The notes below the pieces were generated by a model. It was not told where the DNA came from and did no database searches. It saw nothing but the letters and a program-made list of their open reading frames with translations. DNA of 64,000 bases from Tenodera sinensis (taxonomy: Eukaryota > Arthropoda > Insecta > Mantodea > Mantidae), in contig CM060968.1 of the NCBI GenBank assembly GCA_030765045.1, positions 111,689,404 to 111,753,403 on the forward strand, given 5' to 3'. Made by a program: the position numbers and the translations under genes. Of the stretch, positions 45,701-59,600 are shown piece by piece (positions within the stretch are counted from its first letter, which is position 1; each line of letters starts with the position of its first letter).

Positions 45701-48627
45701 TTGATGTACATTTCTTGAATGTACAATGAAAATGTGTATGTTTTGATGCACATTTCCTGAATGTACAATGAAAATGTGTATGTTTTGATGTACATTTCTT
45801 GAATGTACAATGAAAATGTGTATGTTTTGATATACGTTTCTTGAATGTACACTGAAAATGTGTATGTTTTGATGTATATTTCTTGAGTGTACAATGAAAA
45901 TGTGTATGTTTTGATGTACATTTCTTGAATGTACAATGAAAATGTGTATGTCTTGATGTACATTTCTTGAATGTACACTGAAAATGTGTATGTTTTGATG
46001 TACATTTCTTGTATATACAATGAAAATGTGTATGTTTTGATGTACATTTCTTGAATGTAATCTGAAAATGTGTATGTTTTGATAAACATTTCTTGAATGT
46101 ACAATGAAAATGTATAGGTTTTCATGTACATTTCTTGAATGTACACTGAAAATGTGTATGTTTTGATGTACATTTCTTGTATATACAATGAAAATGTATA
46201 TGTTTTGATGTACATTTGTTGAATGTACACTGAAAATGTGTATGTTTTGATGTACATTTCTGGTATATACAGGGCCCTAATGACCAAGTTGTCGACGGGC
46301 CCTTAAACCCGACACACTCACTCACTCACTGGTATATACAATGAAAATGTGTATGTTTTGATGTACATTTCTGGTATATACAATGAAAATGTGTATGTTT
46401 AATGTACATTTCTTGAATGTACACTGAAAATGTGTATGTTTTGATGTACATTTCTTGAATGTAATCTGAAAATGTGTATGTTTTGATATACATTTCTTGA
46501 ATGTACAATGAAAATGTATAGGTTTTCATGTATATTTCTTGAATGTACACTGAAAATGTGTATGTTTTGATGTACATTTTTTGAATGTACACTGAAAATG
46601 TGTATGTTTTGATGTACATTTCTTGTATGTACAATGAAAAGTTGTATGTTTTGATGTACATTTCTTGTATGTACAAAGAAAAGTTGTATGTTTTGATATA
46701 CATTTCTTGAATGTACACTGAAAATGTGTATGTTTTGATGTACATTTCTTGAATGTACAATGAAAATGTGTATGCTTTGATATATATTTCTAGAATGTAC
46801 AATGAAAATGTGTATGTTTTGATGTACATTTTTTGAATGTACACTGAAAATGTGTATGTTTTGATGTACATTTCTTGTATGTACAATGAAAAGTTGAATG
46901 TTTTGATATACATTTCTTGAATGTACACTGAAAATGTGTGTGTTTTGATGTACATTTCTTGAATGTACAATGAAAATGTGTATGTTTTGATGTACATTCC
47001 TTGAATGTACAATGAAAATGTGTGTGCTTTGATGTACATTTCTTGAATGTAATCTGAAAATGTGAATGTTTTGATATACATTTCTTGAATGTACAATGAA
47101 AATGTGTATGTTTTGATGTACATTTCTTGTATGTACAATGAAAAGTTGTATGTTTTGATATACATTTCTTGAATGTACACTGAAAATGTGTGTGTTTTGA
47201 TGTACATTTCTTGAATGTACAATGAAAATGTGTATGTTTTGATGTACATTCCTTGAATGTACAATGAAAATGTGTGTGCTTTGATGTACATTTCTTGAAT
47301 GTAATCTGAAAATGTGTATGTTTTTATATACATTTCTTGAATGTACAATGAAAATGTGTATGTTTTGATGTACATTTCTTGAATGTACACTGAAAATGTG
47401 TATGTTTTGATGTACATTTCTTGAATGTACAATGAAAATGTGTATGTTTTGATATATATTTCTAGAATGTACACTGAAAATGTGTATGTTTAAATGTACA
47501 TTTCTTGAATGTACACTGAAAATGTGTATGCTTTGATGTACATTTCTTGAGTGTACACTGAAAATGTGTGTGTTTTGATGTACATTTCTTGAATGTACAA
47601 TGAAAATGTGTATGTTTTGATGTACATTCCCTGAATGTACAATGAAAATGTGTGTGCTTTGATGTACATTTCTTGAATGTACAATGAAAATGTGTATGTT
47701 TTGATGTACATTTCTTGAATGTACAATGAAAATGTGTATGTTTTGATGTACATTTCTTGAATGTAATCTGAAAATGTGTGTGTTTTGATGTACATTTCTT
47801 GAATGTACAATGAAAATGTGTATGTTTTGATGTACATTCCTTGAATGTACAATGAAAATGTGTGTGCTTTGATGTACATTTCTTGAATGTACAATGAAAA
47901 TGTGTATGTTTTGATGTACATTTCTTGAATGTACAATGAAAATGTGTATGTTTTGATATACATTTCTTGAATGTACAATGAAAATGTGTATGTTTTGATG
48001 TACATTTCTTGAGTGTACAATGAAAATGTGTATGTTTTGATGTACATTTCTTGAGTGTACAATGAAAATGTGTATGTTTTGATGTACATTTCTTGAATGT
48101 ACAATGAGAATGTGTATGTTTAATGTACATTTCTTGAATGTACAATGAAAATGTGTATGTTTTGATGTATATTTCTTGAATGTACAATGAAAATGTGTAT
48201 GTTTTGATGTGCATTTTTTGAATGTACAATGAAAATGTGTATGTTTTGATGTACATTTCTTTAGTGTACAATGAAAATGTGTTTGCTTTGATGTACATTT
48301 CTTGAATGTACACTGAAAATGTGTATTTTTTTATATACATTTCTTGAATGTACACTGAAAATGTGTATGTTTTGATGTACATTTCTGGAATGTACAATGA
48401 AAATGTGTATGTTTTGATATACATTTTTTGAATGTACACTGAAAATGTGTATGTTTTGATGTACATTTCATGAATGTACAATTTAATGTGTATGTTTTGA
48501 TATATATTTCTAGAATGTACAATGAAAATGTGTATGTTTTGATGTACATTTCTTGAATGTTCAATGAAAATGTGTATGTTTAAATGTACATTTCTTGGAT
48601 GTACACTGAAAATGTGTATGCTTTGAT
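42728..48627. repeat. Higher-order block C, copy 3 (partial, 5,900 bp)
   Basis: It matches 35402-41229 at a constant offset of 7,326 bp (173 monomers plus the 58-bp insert plus 2), then matches 42656-42727 at an offset of 5,900 bp, the difference being the 1,426-bp unit that is single here. Landmarks: AATTAAAAAATG at 42748, insert at 46272, and the shared private variants GTTGTGATG near 45110 and GAATGTGCACTG near 45175. I found no base difference from copy 2 in the parts compared. The left junction is abrupt: 42661-42727 resembles 48561-48627, then the sequence becomes that of 35402. No gene is present. Confidence 0.88.
46272..46329 (+). mobile_element. 58-bp retroelement-like 3' end, copy 3
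   Basis: Identical by eye to the inserts at 27967 and 38946, with CTGGTATATACA at 46260-46271 and again at 46329-46340. It is carried by C copy 3 at an offset of 7,326 bp from copy 2. It is the only non-satellite sequence in the right third of the window. Confidence 0.75.
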
Positions 48628-51600
48628 GTACATTTCTTGAGTGTACAATGAAAATGTGTATGTTTTGATGTACATTTCTTGAATGTACAATGAAAATGTG
48701 TATGTTTTGATGTATATTTCTTGAATGTACAATGAAAATGTGTATGTTTTGATGTACACATCTTGAATGTACAATGAAAATGTGTATGTTTTGATATACA
48801 TTTCTTGAATGTACACTGAAAATGTGTATGATTTGATGTACATTTCTTGAGTGTACAATGAAAATGTGTATGTTTTGATGTACATTTCTTGAATGTACAC
48901 TGAAAATGTGTATGATTTGATGTACATTTCTTGAATGTACAATGAAAATGTGTATGTTTTGATGTACATTTCTTGAGTGTACAATGAAAATGTGTATGTT
49001 TTGATGTACATTTCTTGAATGTACAATGAAAATGTTTATGTTATGATGTATATTTCTTGAATGTACAATGAAAGTGTGTATGTTTTGATGTACATTTCTT
49101 TAGTGTACAATGAAAATGTGTTTGTTTTGATGTACATTACTTGAATGTACAATGAAAATGTCTATGTTTTGATGTACATTTCTTGAATGTACAATGAAAA
49201 TGTGTATGTTTTGATGTACATTTCTTGAATGTACAATGAAAATGTGTATTTTTTGATGTACATTTCTTGAGTGTACAATGAAAATGTGTATGTTTTGATG
49301 TACTATTCTTGAATGTACAATGAAAATGTGTATGTTTTGATGTACATTTCTTGAATGTACAATGAAAATTTGTATGTTTTGATGTACATATCTTGAATGT
49401 ACAATGAAAATGTGTATGTTTTGATATACATTTCTTGAATGTACACTGAAAATGTGTATGTTTTGAAGTACATTTCTTGAGTGTACAATGAAAATGTGTA
49501 TGTTTTGATATACATTTCTTGAATGTACATTGAAAATGTGTATTTTTTGTTATACATTTCTTAAATGTACACTGATAATGTGTATGTTTTGATGTACATT
49601 TCTTGAGTGTACAATGAAAATGTCTATGTTTTGATGTACATTTCTTGAGTGTACAATGAAAATGTGTATGCTTTGATGTACATTTCTTGAATGTACAATG
49701 AAAATGTGTATGTTTTGATATACATTTCTTGAATGTACACTGAAAATTTGTATGTTTTGAAGTACATTTCTTGAGTGTACAATGAAAATGTGTATGCTTT
49801 GATGTACATTTCTTGAATGTACAATGAAAATGTGTATGTTTTGAAGTACATTTCTTGAGTGTACAATGAAAATGTGTATGTTTTGATATACATTTCTTGA
49901 ATGTACACTGAAAATGTGTATTTTTTGCTATACATTTCTTGAATGTACACTGATAATGTGTATGTTTTGATGTAAATTTCTTGAGTGTACAATGAAAATG
50001 TGTATGTTTTGATGTACATTTCTTTAGTGTACAATGAAAATGTGTATGTTTTGATGTACTATTCTTGAATGTACAATGAAAATGTGTATGTTTTGATGTA
50101 CACATCTTGAATGTACAATGAAAATGTGTATGTTTTGATATACATTTCTTGAATGTACACTGAAAATGTGTATTTTTTGTTATACATTTCTTGAATGTAC
50201 ACTGATAATGTGTATGTTTTGATGTACATTTCTTGAGTGTACAATGAAAATGTCTATGTTTTGATGTACATTTCTTGAGTGTACAATGAAAATGTGTATG
50301 CTTTGATGTACATTTCTTGAATGTACAATGAAAATTTGTATGTTTTGATCTACATTTCTTGAATGTACAATGAAAATGTGTATGTTTTGATGTACATTTC
50401 TTGAATGTACACTGAAAATGTGTATGTTTTGATCCACATTTCCTTAGTGTACAATGAAAATGTGTATGTTTTGATGTACATTTCTTGTATATACAATGAA
50501 AATGTGTATGTTTTGATGTACATTTCTTGAATGTACAATGAAAATGTGTATGTTTTGATGTACATTTCTTGAATGTACAATGAAAATGTGTATGTTTTGA
50601 TGTACATTTCTTGAATGTACACTGAAAATGTGTATGTTTTGATGTACATTTCCTTAGTGTACAATGAAAATGTGTATGTTTTGATGTACATTTCTTGTAT
50701 ATACAATGAAAATGTGTATGTTTTGATGTACATTTCCTGAATGTACAATGAAAAAGTGTATGTTTTGATATACATTTCTTGAATGTACACTGAAAATGTG
50801 TATGTTTTGATGTAAATTTCTTGAGTGTACAATGAAAATGTGTATGTTTTGATGTACATTTCTTGAATGTACAATGAAAATGTGTATGTCTTGATGTACA
50901 TTTGTTGAATGTACACTGAAAATGTGTATGTTTTGATGTACATTTCTGGTATATACAATGAAAATGTGTATGTTTTGATGTACATTTCTTGAATGTACAC
51001 TGAAAATGTGTATGTTTTGATGTACATTTCTTGAGTGTACAATGAAAATGTGTATGTTTTGATGTACATTTCTTGAATGTACACTGAAAATGTATATGTT
51101 TTCATGTACATTTCTTGAATGTACACTGAAAATGTGTATGTTTTGATGTACATTTCTGGTATATACAATGAAAATGTGTATGTTTTGATGTACATTTCTT
51201 GAATGTACACTGAAAATGTGTATGTTTTGATGTACATTTCTTGAGTGTACAATGAAAATGTGTATGTTTTGATGTACATTTCTTGAATGTACACTGAAAA
51301 TGTGTAGGTTTTGATGTACATTTCTTGAATGTACAATGAAAATGTGTATGTTTTGATGTATATTTCTTGAATGTACAATGAAAATGTGTATGTTTTGATG
51401 TACATTTCCTGAATGTACAATGAAAATGTGTATGTTTTGATGTACATTTCTGGAATGTACAATGAAAATGTGTATGTTTTGATGTACATTTCTTGAATGT
51501 ACAATGAAAATGTGTATGTCTTGATGTACATTTCTTGAATGTACACTGAAAATGTGTATGTTTTGATGTACATTTCTTGTATATACAATGAAAATGTGTA

Positions 51601-54600
51601 TGTTTTGATGTACATTTCTTGAATGTACACTGTAAATGTGTATGTTTTGATATACATTTCTTGAATGTACACTGAAAATGTGTATGTTTTGATGTACATT
51701 TCTTGTATATACAATGAAAATGTATATGTTTTGATGTACATTTCTTGAATGTACACTGAAAATGTGTATGTTTTGATGTACATTTCTTGTATATACAATT
51801 AAAATGTGTATGTTTTGATGTACATTTCTTGAATGTAAGCTGAAAATGTGTATGTTTTGATATACATTTCTTGAATGTACAATGAAAATGTATATGTTTT
51901 CATGTACATTTCTTGAATGTACACTGAAAATGTGTATGTTTTGATGTACATTTCTTGTATATATAATGAAAATGTATATGTTTTGATGTACATTTCTTGA
52001 ATGTACACTGAAAATGTGTATGTTTTGATGTACATTTCTGGTATTTACAATGAAAATGTGTATGTTTTGATGTACATTTCTTGAATGTACACTGAAAATG
52101 TGTATGTTTTGATGTACATTTCTGGTATATACAATGAAAATGTGTATGTTTTGATGTACATTTCTTGAATGTACACTGAAAATGTATATGTTTTCATGTA
52201 CATTTCTTGAATGTACACTGAAAATGTGTATGTTTTGATGTACATTTCTGGTATATACAATGGAAATGTGTATGTTTTGATGTACATTTCTTGAATGTAC
52301 AATGAAAATGTGTATGTTTTGATATACATTTCTTGAATGTACACTGAAAATGTGTATGTTTTGATGTAAATTTCTTGAGTGTACAATGAAAATGTGTATG
52401 TTTTGATGTACATTTCTTGAATGTACAATGAAAATGTGTATGTCTTGATGTACATTTCTTGAATGTACACTGAAAATGTGTATGTTTTGATGTACATTTC
52501 TTGTATATACAATGAAAATGTGTATGTTTTGATGTACATTTCTTGAATGTAATCTGAAAATGTGTATGTTTTGATATACATTTCTTGAATGTACAATGAA
52601 AATGTATAGGTTTTCATGTACATTTCTTGAATGTACACTGAAAATGTGTATGTTTTGATGTACATTTCTAGTATATACAATGAAAATGTATATGTTTTGA
52701 TGTACATTTGTTGAATGTACACTGAAAATGTGTATGTTTTGATGTACATTTCTGGTATATACAATGAAAATGTGTATGTTTTGATGTACATTTCTGGTAT
52801 ATACAATGAAAATGTGTATGTTTTGATGTACATTTCTTGAATGTACACTGAAAATGTGTATGTTTTGATGTACATTTCTTGAATGTAATCTCAAAATGTG
52901 TATGTTTTGATATAAATTTCTTGAATGTACAATGAAAATGTATAGGTTTTCATGTACATTTCTTGAATGTACACTGAAAATGTGTATGTTTTGATGTACA
53001 TTTTTTGAATGTACACTGAAAATGTGTATGTTTTGATGTACATTTCTTGTATGTACAATGAAAAGTTGTATGTTTTGATGTACAATTCTTGAATGTACAC
53101 TGAAAATGTGTGTGTTTTGATGCACATTTCTTGAATGTACACTGAAAATGTGTATGTTTTGATGTACATTTCTTGAATGTACAATGAAAATGTGTATGTT
53201 TTGATATATATTTCTAGAATGTACAATGAAAATGTGTATGTTTTGATGTACATTTTTTGAATGTACACTGAAAATGTGTATGTTTAAATGTACATTTCTT
53301 GAATGTACACTGAAAATGTGTATGCTTTGATGTACATTTCTTGAGTGTACACTGAAAATGTGTGTGTTTTGATGTACATTTCTTGAATGTACAATGAAAA
53401 TGTGTATGTTTTGATGTACATTTCTTGAATGTAATCTGAAAATGTGTATGTTTTGATATACATTTCTTGAATGTACAATGAAAATGTATATGTTTTCATG
53501 TACATTTCTTGAATGTACACTGAAAATGTGTATGTTTTGATGTACATTTCTTGTATATACAATGAAAATGTATATGTTTTGATGTACATTTCTTGAATGT
53601 ACACTGAAAATGTGTATGTTTTGATGTATATTTCTTGTATATACAATGAAAATGTGTATGTTTTGATGTACATTTCTGGTATATACAATGAAAATGTGTA
53701 TGTTTTGATGTACATTTTTTGAATGTACACTGAAAATGTGTATGTTTTGATGTACATTTCTTGTATGTACAATGAAAAGTTGTATGTTTTGATGTACAAT
53801 TCTTGAATGTACACTGAAAATGTGTATGTTTTGATATACATTTCTTGAATGTACACTGAAAATGTGTGTGTTTTGAGGTACATTTCTTGAATGTACAATG
53901 AAAATGTGTATGTTTTGATGTACATTCCTTGAATGTACAATGAAAATGTATATGCTTTGATGTACATTTCTTGAATGTACAATGAAAATGTGTATGTTTT
54001 GATGTACATTTCTTGAATGTACAATGAAAATGTGTATGTTTTGATATACATTTCTTGAATGTACAATGAAAATGTGTATGTTTTGATGTACATTTCTTGA
54101 GTGTACAATGAAAATGTGTATGTTTTGATGTACATTTCTTGAGTGTACAAAGAAAATGTGTATGTTTTGATGTACATTTCTTGAATGTACAATGAGAATG
54201 TGTATGTTTAATGTACATTTCTTGAATGTACAATGAAAATGTGTATGTTTTGATGTATATTTCTTGAATGTACAATGAAAATGTGTATGTTTTGATGTGC
54301 ATTTCTTGAATGTACAATGAAAATGTGTATGTTTTGATGTACATTTCTTTAGTGTACAATGAAGATGTGTTTGCTTTGATGTACATTTCTTGAATGTACA
54401 CTGAAAATGAGTATTTTTTTATATACATTTCTTGAATGTACACTGAAAATGTGTATGTTTTGATGTACATTTCTGGAATGTACAATGAAAATGTGTATGT
54501 TTTGATATACATTTCTTGAATGTACACTGAAAATGTGTATGTTTTGATGTACATTTCTTGAGTGTACAATGAAAATGTTAATGTTTTGATGTACATTTCT

Positions 54601-56690
54601 TGTATATACAATGAAAATGTGTATTTTTTTATGTATATTTCTAGAATGTACAATGAAAATGTGTATGTTTTGATGTACATTTCTTGAATGTACAATGAAA
54701 ATGTGTATGTTTAAATGTACATTTCTTGAATGTACACTGAAAATGTGTATGCTTTGATGTACATTTCTTGAGTGTACAATGAAAATGTGTATGTTTTGAT
54801 GTACATTTCTTGAATGTACAATGAAAATGTGTATGTTTTGATGTATATTTCTTGAATGTACAATGAAAATGTGTATGTTTTGATGTACACATCTTGAATG
54901 TACAATGAAAATGTGTATGTTTTGATATACATTTCTTGAATGTACACTGAAAATGTGTATGTTTTGAAGTACATTTCTTGAGTGTACAATGAAAATGTGT
55001 ATGTTTTGATATACATTTCTTGAATGTAGAATGAAAATGTGTATGTTTTGAGGTACATTTCTTGAATGTACAATGAAAATGTGTATGTTTTGATGAACAT
55101 TTCTTGAGCGTACAATAAAAATGTGTATGTTTTGATGTACATTTCTTGAATGTACAATGAAAATGTGTATGATTTGATGTACATTTCTTGAGTGTACAAT
55201 GAAAATGTGTATGTTTTGATGTACATTTCTTGAATGTACAATGAAAATGTGTATGTTTTGATGTATATTTCTTGAATGTACAATGAAAATGTGTATGTTT
55301 TGATGTACATTTCTTTAGTGTACAATGAAAATGTGTTTGTTTTGATGTACATTACTTGAATGTACAATGAAAATGTCTATGTTTTGATGTACATTTCTTG
55401 AATGTACAATGAAAATGTGTATGTTTTGATGTACATTTCTTGAATGTACAATGAAAATGTGTATGTTTTGATGTACATTTCTTAAGTGTAAAATAAAAAT
55501 GTGTATGTTTTGATGTACTATTCTTGAATGTACAATGAAAATGTGTATGTTTTGATGTACATTTGTTGAATGTACAATGAAAATGTGTATGTTTTAATAT
55601 ACATTTCTTGAATGTACACTTAAAATGTGTATCCTTTGAAGTACATTTCTTGAGTGTACAATGAAAATGTGTATGTTTTGATATACATTTGTTGAATGTA
55701 CACTGAAAATGTGTATTTTTTGTTATACATTTCTTGAATGTACACTGATAATGTGTATGTTTTGATGTACATTTCTTGAGTGTACAATGAAAATTTCTAT
55801 GTTTTGATGTACATTTCTTGAGTGTACAATGAAAATGTGTATGCTTTGATGTACATTTCTTGAATGTACAATGAAAATGTGTATGTTTTGATATACATTT
55901 CTTGAATGTACACTGAAAATTTGTATGTTTTGAAGTACATTTCTTGAGTGTACAATGAAAAAGTGTATGCTTTGATGTACATTTCTTGAATGTACAATGA
56001 AAATGTGTATGTTTTGAAGTACATTTCTTGAGTGTACAATGAAAATGTGTATGTTTTGATATACATTTCTTGAATGTACACTGAAAATGTGTAATTTTTG
56101 CTATACATTTCTTGAATGTACACTGATAATGTGTATGCTTTGATGTACATTTCTTGAGTGTACAATGAAAATGTGTATGTTTTGATGTACATTTCTTTAG
56201 TCTACAATGAAAATGTGTATGTTTTGATGTACTATTCTTGAATGTACAATGAAAATGTGTATGTTTTGATGTACACATCTTGAACGTACAATGAAAATGT
56301 GTATGTTTTGATATACATTTCTTGAATGTAATCTGAAAATGTGTATGTTTTGATATACATTTCTTGAATGTACAATGAAAATGTATAGGTTTTCATGTAC
56401 ATTTCTTGAATGTACACTGAAAATGTGTATGTTTTGATGTACATTTTTTGAATGTACACAGAAAATGTGTATGTTTTGATGTACATTTCTTGTATGTACA
56501 ATGAAAAGTTGTATGTTTTGATGTACATTTCTTGAGTGTACAATGAAAATGTGTATGTTTTGATGTACATTTCTTGAATGTACACTGAAAATGTGTATGT
56601 TTTGTTGTACATTTCTTGAATGTACACTGAAAATGTGTATGTTTTGATGTACATTTTTTGAATGTACAATGAAAATGTATAGGTTTTCAT
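48628..56690. repeat. Mosaic of A-type and C-type monomers without a full tandem partner
   Basis: This stretch is satellite throughout but changes source repeatedly. About 48.63-49.1 kb follows C-type order (GTTATGATG near 49033). About 49.1-50.1 kb follows block A near 3.65-4.58 kb, offset 45,484 then 45,526, a difference of one monomer. About 50.4-53.7 kb is the TTGTATATAC/TGGTATATAC zone in an order not seen elsewhere as a whole. About 53.28-54.3 kb resembles the end of block A (GTGTGTG, GTTTAATG and GTGCATTTC monomers). 54840-56330 returns to block A. 56330-56690 resembles A at about 7.78-8.15 kb. No gene and no insert are present. Confidence 0.75.
54840..56330. repeat. Segment of block A displaced about 42 kb from its tandem home
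   Basis: The monomer order equals 3141-4631 at a constant offset of 51,699 bp, and equals the corresponding part of A copy 2 at about 42,716 bp. Shared landmarks in order: CACATCTTG, GAAGTAC, TAGAATG, GATGAAC with GAGCGTACAATAAAA (55108), GATTTGATG, CTTTAGTG, CATTACTTG, the two TACTATTCTTG monomers, GTATCCTTTGAAG, TATTTTTTGTTATAC and the AAAAAGTG monomer. Small private changes occur, such as TTAAGTGTAAAATAAAA near 55484 and GAACGTAC near 56283. It ends where ACACTG gives way to TAATCTG near 56330. Confidence 0.8.
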
Positions 56691-59600
56691 GTACATTTCT
56701 TGAATGTACACTGAAAAGTTGTATGTTTTGATGTACATTTCTTGAGTGTACAATGAAAATGTGTATGTTTTGATGTACATTTCTTGAATGTACACTGAAA
56801 ATGTGTAGGTTTTGATGTACATTTCTTGAATGTACAATGAAAATGTGTATGTTTTGATGTACATTTCTTGAGTGTACAATGAAAATGTGTATGTTTTGAT
56901 GTACATTTCTTGAATGTACAATGAAAATGTGTATGTTTTGATGTACATTTCCTGAATGTACAATGAAAATGTGTATGTTTTGATGTACATTTCTTGAATG
57001 TACAATGAAAATGTGTATGTTTTGATGTACATTTCTTGAATGTACACTGAAAATGTGTATGTTTTGATGTACATTTCTTGAATGTACACTGAAAATGTAT
57101 AGGTTTTCATGTACATTTCTTGAATGTACACTGAAAAGTTGTATGTTTTGATGTACATTTCTTGAGTGTACAATGAAAATGTGTATGTTTTGATATACAT
57201 TTCTTGAATGTACACTGAAAATGTGTATGTTTTGATGTAAATTTCTTGAGTGTACAATGAAAATGTATATGTTTTGATGTACATTTCTTGAATGTACAAT
57301 GAAAATGTGTATGTTTTGATATACATTTCTTGAATGTACACTGAAAATGTGTATGTTTTGATGTAAATTTCTTGAGTGTACAATGAAAATGTGTATGTTT
57401 TGATGTACATTTCTTGAATGTACAATGAAAATGTGTATGTCTTGATGTACATTTCTTGAATGTACACTGAAAATGTGTATGTTTTGATGTACATTTCTTG
57501 TATATACAATGAAAATGTGTATGTTTTGATGTACATTTCTTGAATGTAATCTGAAAATGTGTATGTTTTGATAAACATTTCTTGAATGTACAATGAAAAT
57601 GTATAGGTTTTCATGTACATTTCTTGAATGTACACTAAAAATGTGTATGTTTTGATGTACATTTCTTGTATATACAATGAAAATGTATATGTTTTGTTGT
57701 ACATTTGTTGAATGTACACTGAAAATGTGTATGTTTTGATGTACATTTCTGGTACATACAATGAAAATGTGTATGTTTTGATGTACATTTCTGGTATATA
57801 CAACGAAAATGTGTATGTTTTGATGTACATTTCTTGAATGTACACTGAAAATGTGTATGTTTTGATGTACATTTCTTGAATGTAATCTGAAAATGTGTAT
57901 GTTTTGATATACATTTCTTGAATGTACAATGAAAATGTATAGGTTTTCATGTACATTTCTTGAATGTACACTGAAAATGTGTATGTTTTGATGTACATTT
58001 TTTGAATGTACACTGAAAATGTGTATGTTTTGATGTACATTTCTTGTATGTACAATGAAAAGTTGTATGTTTTGATGTACATTTCTTGAGTGTACAATGA
58101 AAATGTGTATGTTTTGATGTACATTTCTTGAATGTACACTGAAAATGTGTATGTTTTGATGTACATTTCTTGAATGTACACTGAAAATGTGTATGTTTTG
58201 ATGTACATTTTTTGAATGTACAATGAAAATGTATAGGTTTTCATGTACATTTCTTGAATGTACACTGAAAAGTTGTATGTTTTGATGTACATTTCTTGAG
58301 TGTACAATGAAAATGTGTATGTTTTGATGTACATTTCTTGAATGTACACTGAAAATGTGTAGGTTTTGATGTACATTTCTTGAATGTACAATGAAAATGT
58401 GTATGTTTTGATGTACATTTCTTGAGTGTACAATGAAAATGTGTATGTTTTGATGTACATTTCTTCAATGTACAATGAAAATGTGTATGTTTTGATGTAC
58501 ATTTCCTGAATGTACAATGAAAATGTGTATGTTTTGATGTACATTTCTTGAATGTACAATGAAAATGTGTATGTTTTGATGTACATTTCTTGAATGTACA
58601 CTGAAAATGTGTATGTTTTGATGTACATTTCTTGAATGTACACTGAAAATGTATAGGTTTTCATGTACATTTCTTGAATGTACACTGAAAGTTGTATGTT
58701 TTGATGTACATTTCTTGAGTGTACAATGAAAATGTGTATGTTTTGATGTACATTTCTTGAATGTACACTGAAAATGTGTATGTTTAAATGTACATTTCTT
58801 GAATGTACACTGAAAATGTGTATGCTTTGATGTACATTTCTTGAGTGTACACTGAAAATGTGTGTGTTTTGATGTACATTTCTTGAATGTACAATGAAAA
58901 TGTGTATGTTTTGATGTACATTCCTTGAATGTACAATGAAAATGTGTGTGCTTTGATGCACATTTCTTGAATGTACAATGAAAATGTGTATGTTTTGATG
59001 TACATTTCTTGAATGTACAATGAAAATGTGTATGTTTTGATGTACATTTCTTGAATGTAATCTGAAAATGTGTGTGTTTTGATGTACATTTCTTGAATGT
59101 ACAATGAAAATGTGTATGTTTTGATGTATATTCCTTGAATGTACAATGAAAATGTGTGTGCTTTGATGTACATTTCTTGAATGTACAATGAAAATGTGTA
59201 TGTTTTGATGTACATTTCTTGAATGTACAATGAAAATGTGTATGTTTTGATATACATTTCTTGAATGTACAATGAAAATGTGTATGTTTTGATGTACATT
59301 TCTTGAGTGTACAATGAAAATGTGTATGTTTTGATGTACATTTCTTAAGTGTACAATGAAAATGTGTATGTTTTGATGTACATTTCTTGAATGTACAATC
59401 TGAATGTGTATGTTTAATGTACATTTCTTGAATGTACAATGAAAATGTGTATGTTTTGATGTATATTTCTTGAATGTACAATGAAAATGTGTATGTTTTG
59501 ATGTGCATTTCTTGAATGTACAATGAAAATGTGTATGTATTGATGTACATTTCTTTAGTGTACAATGAAAATGTGTTTGCTTTGATGTACATTTCTTGAA

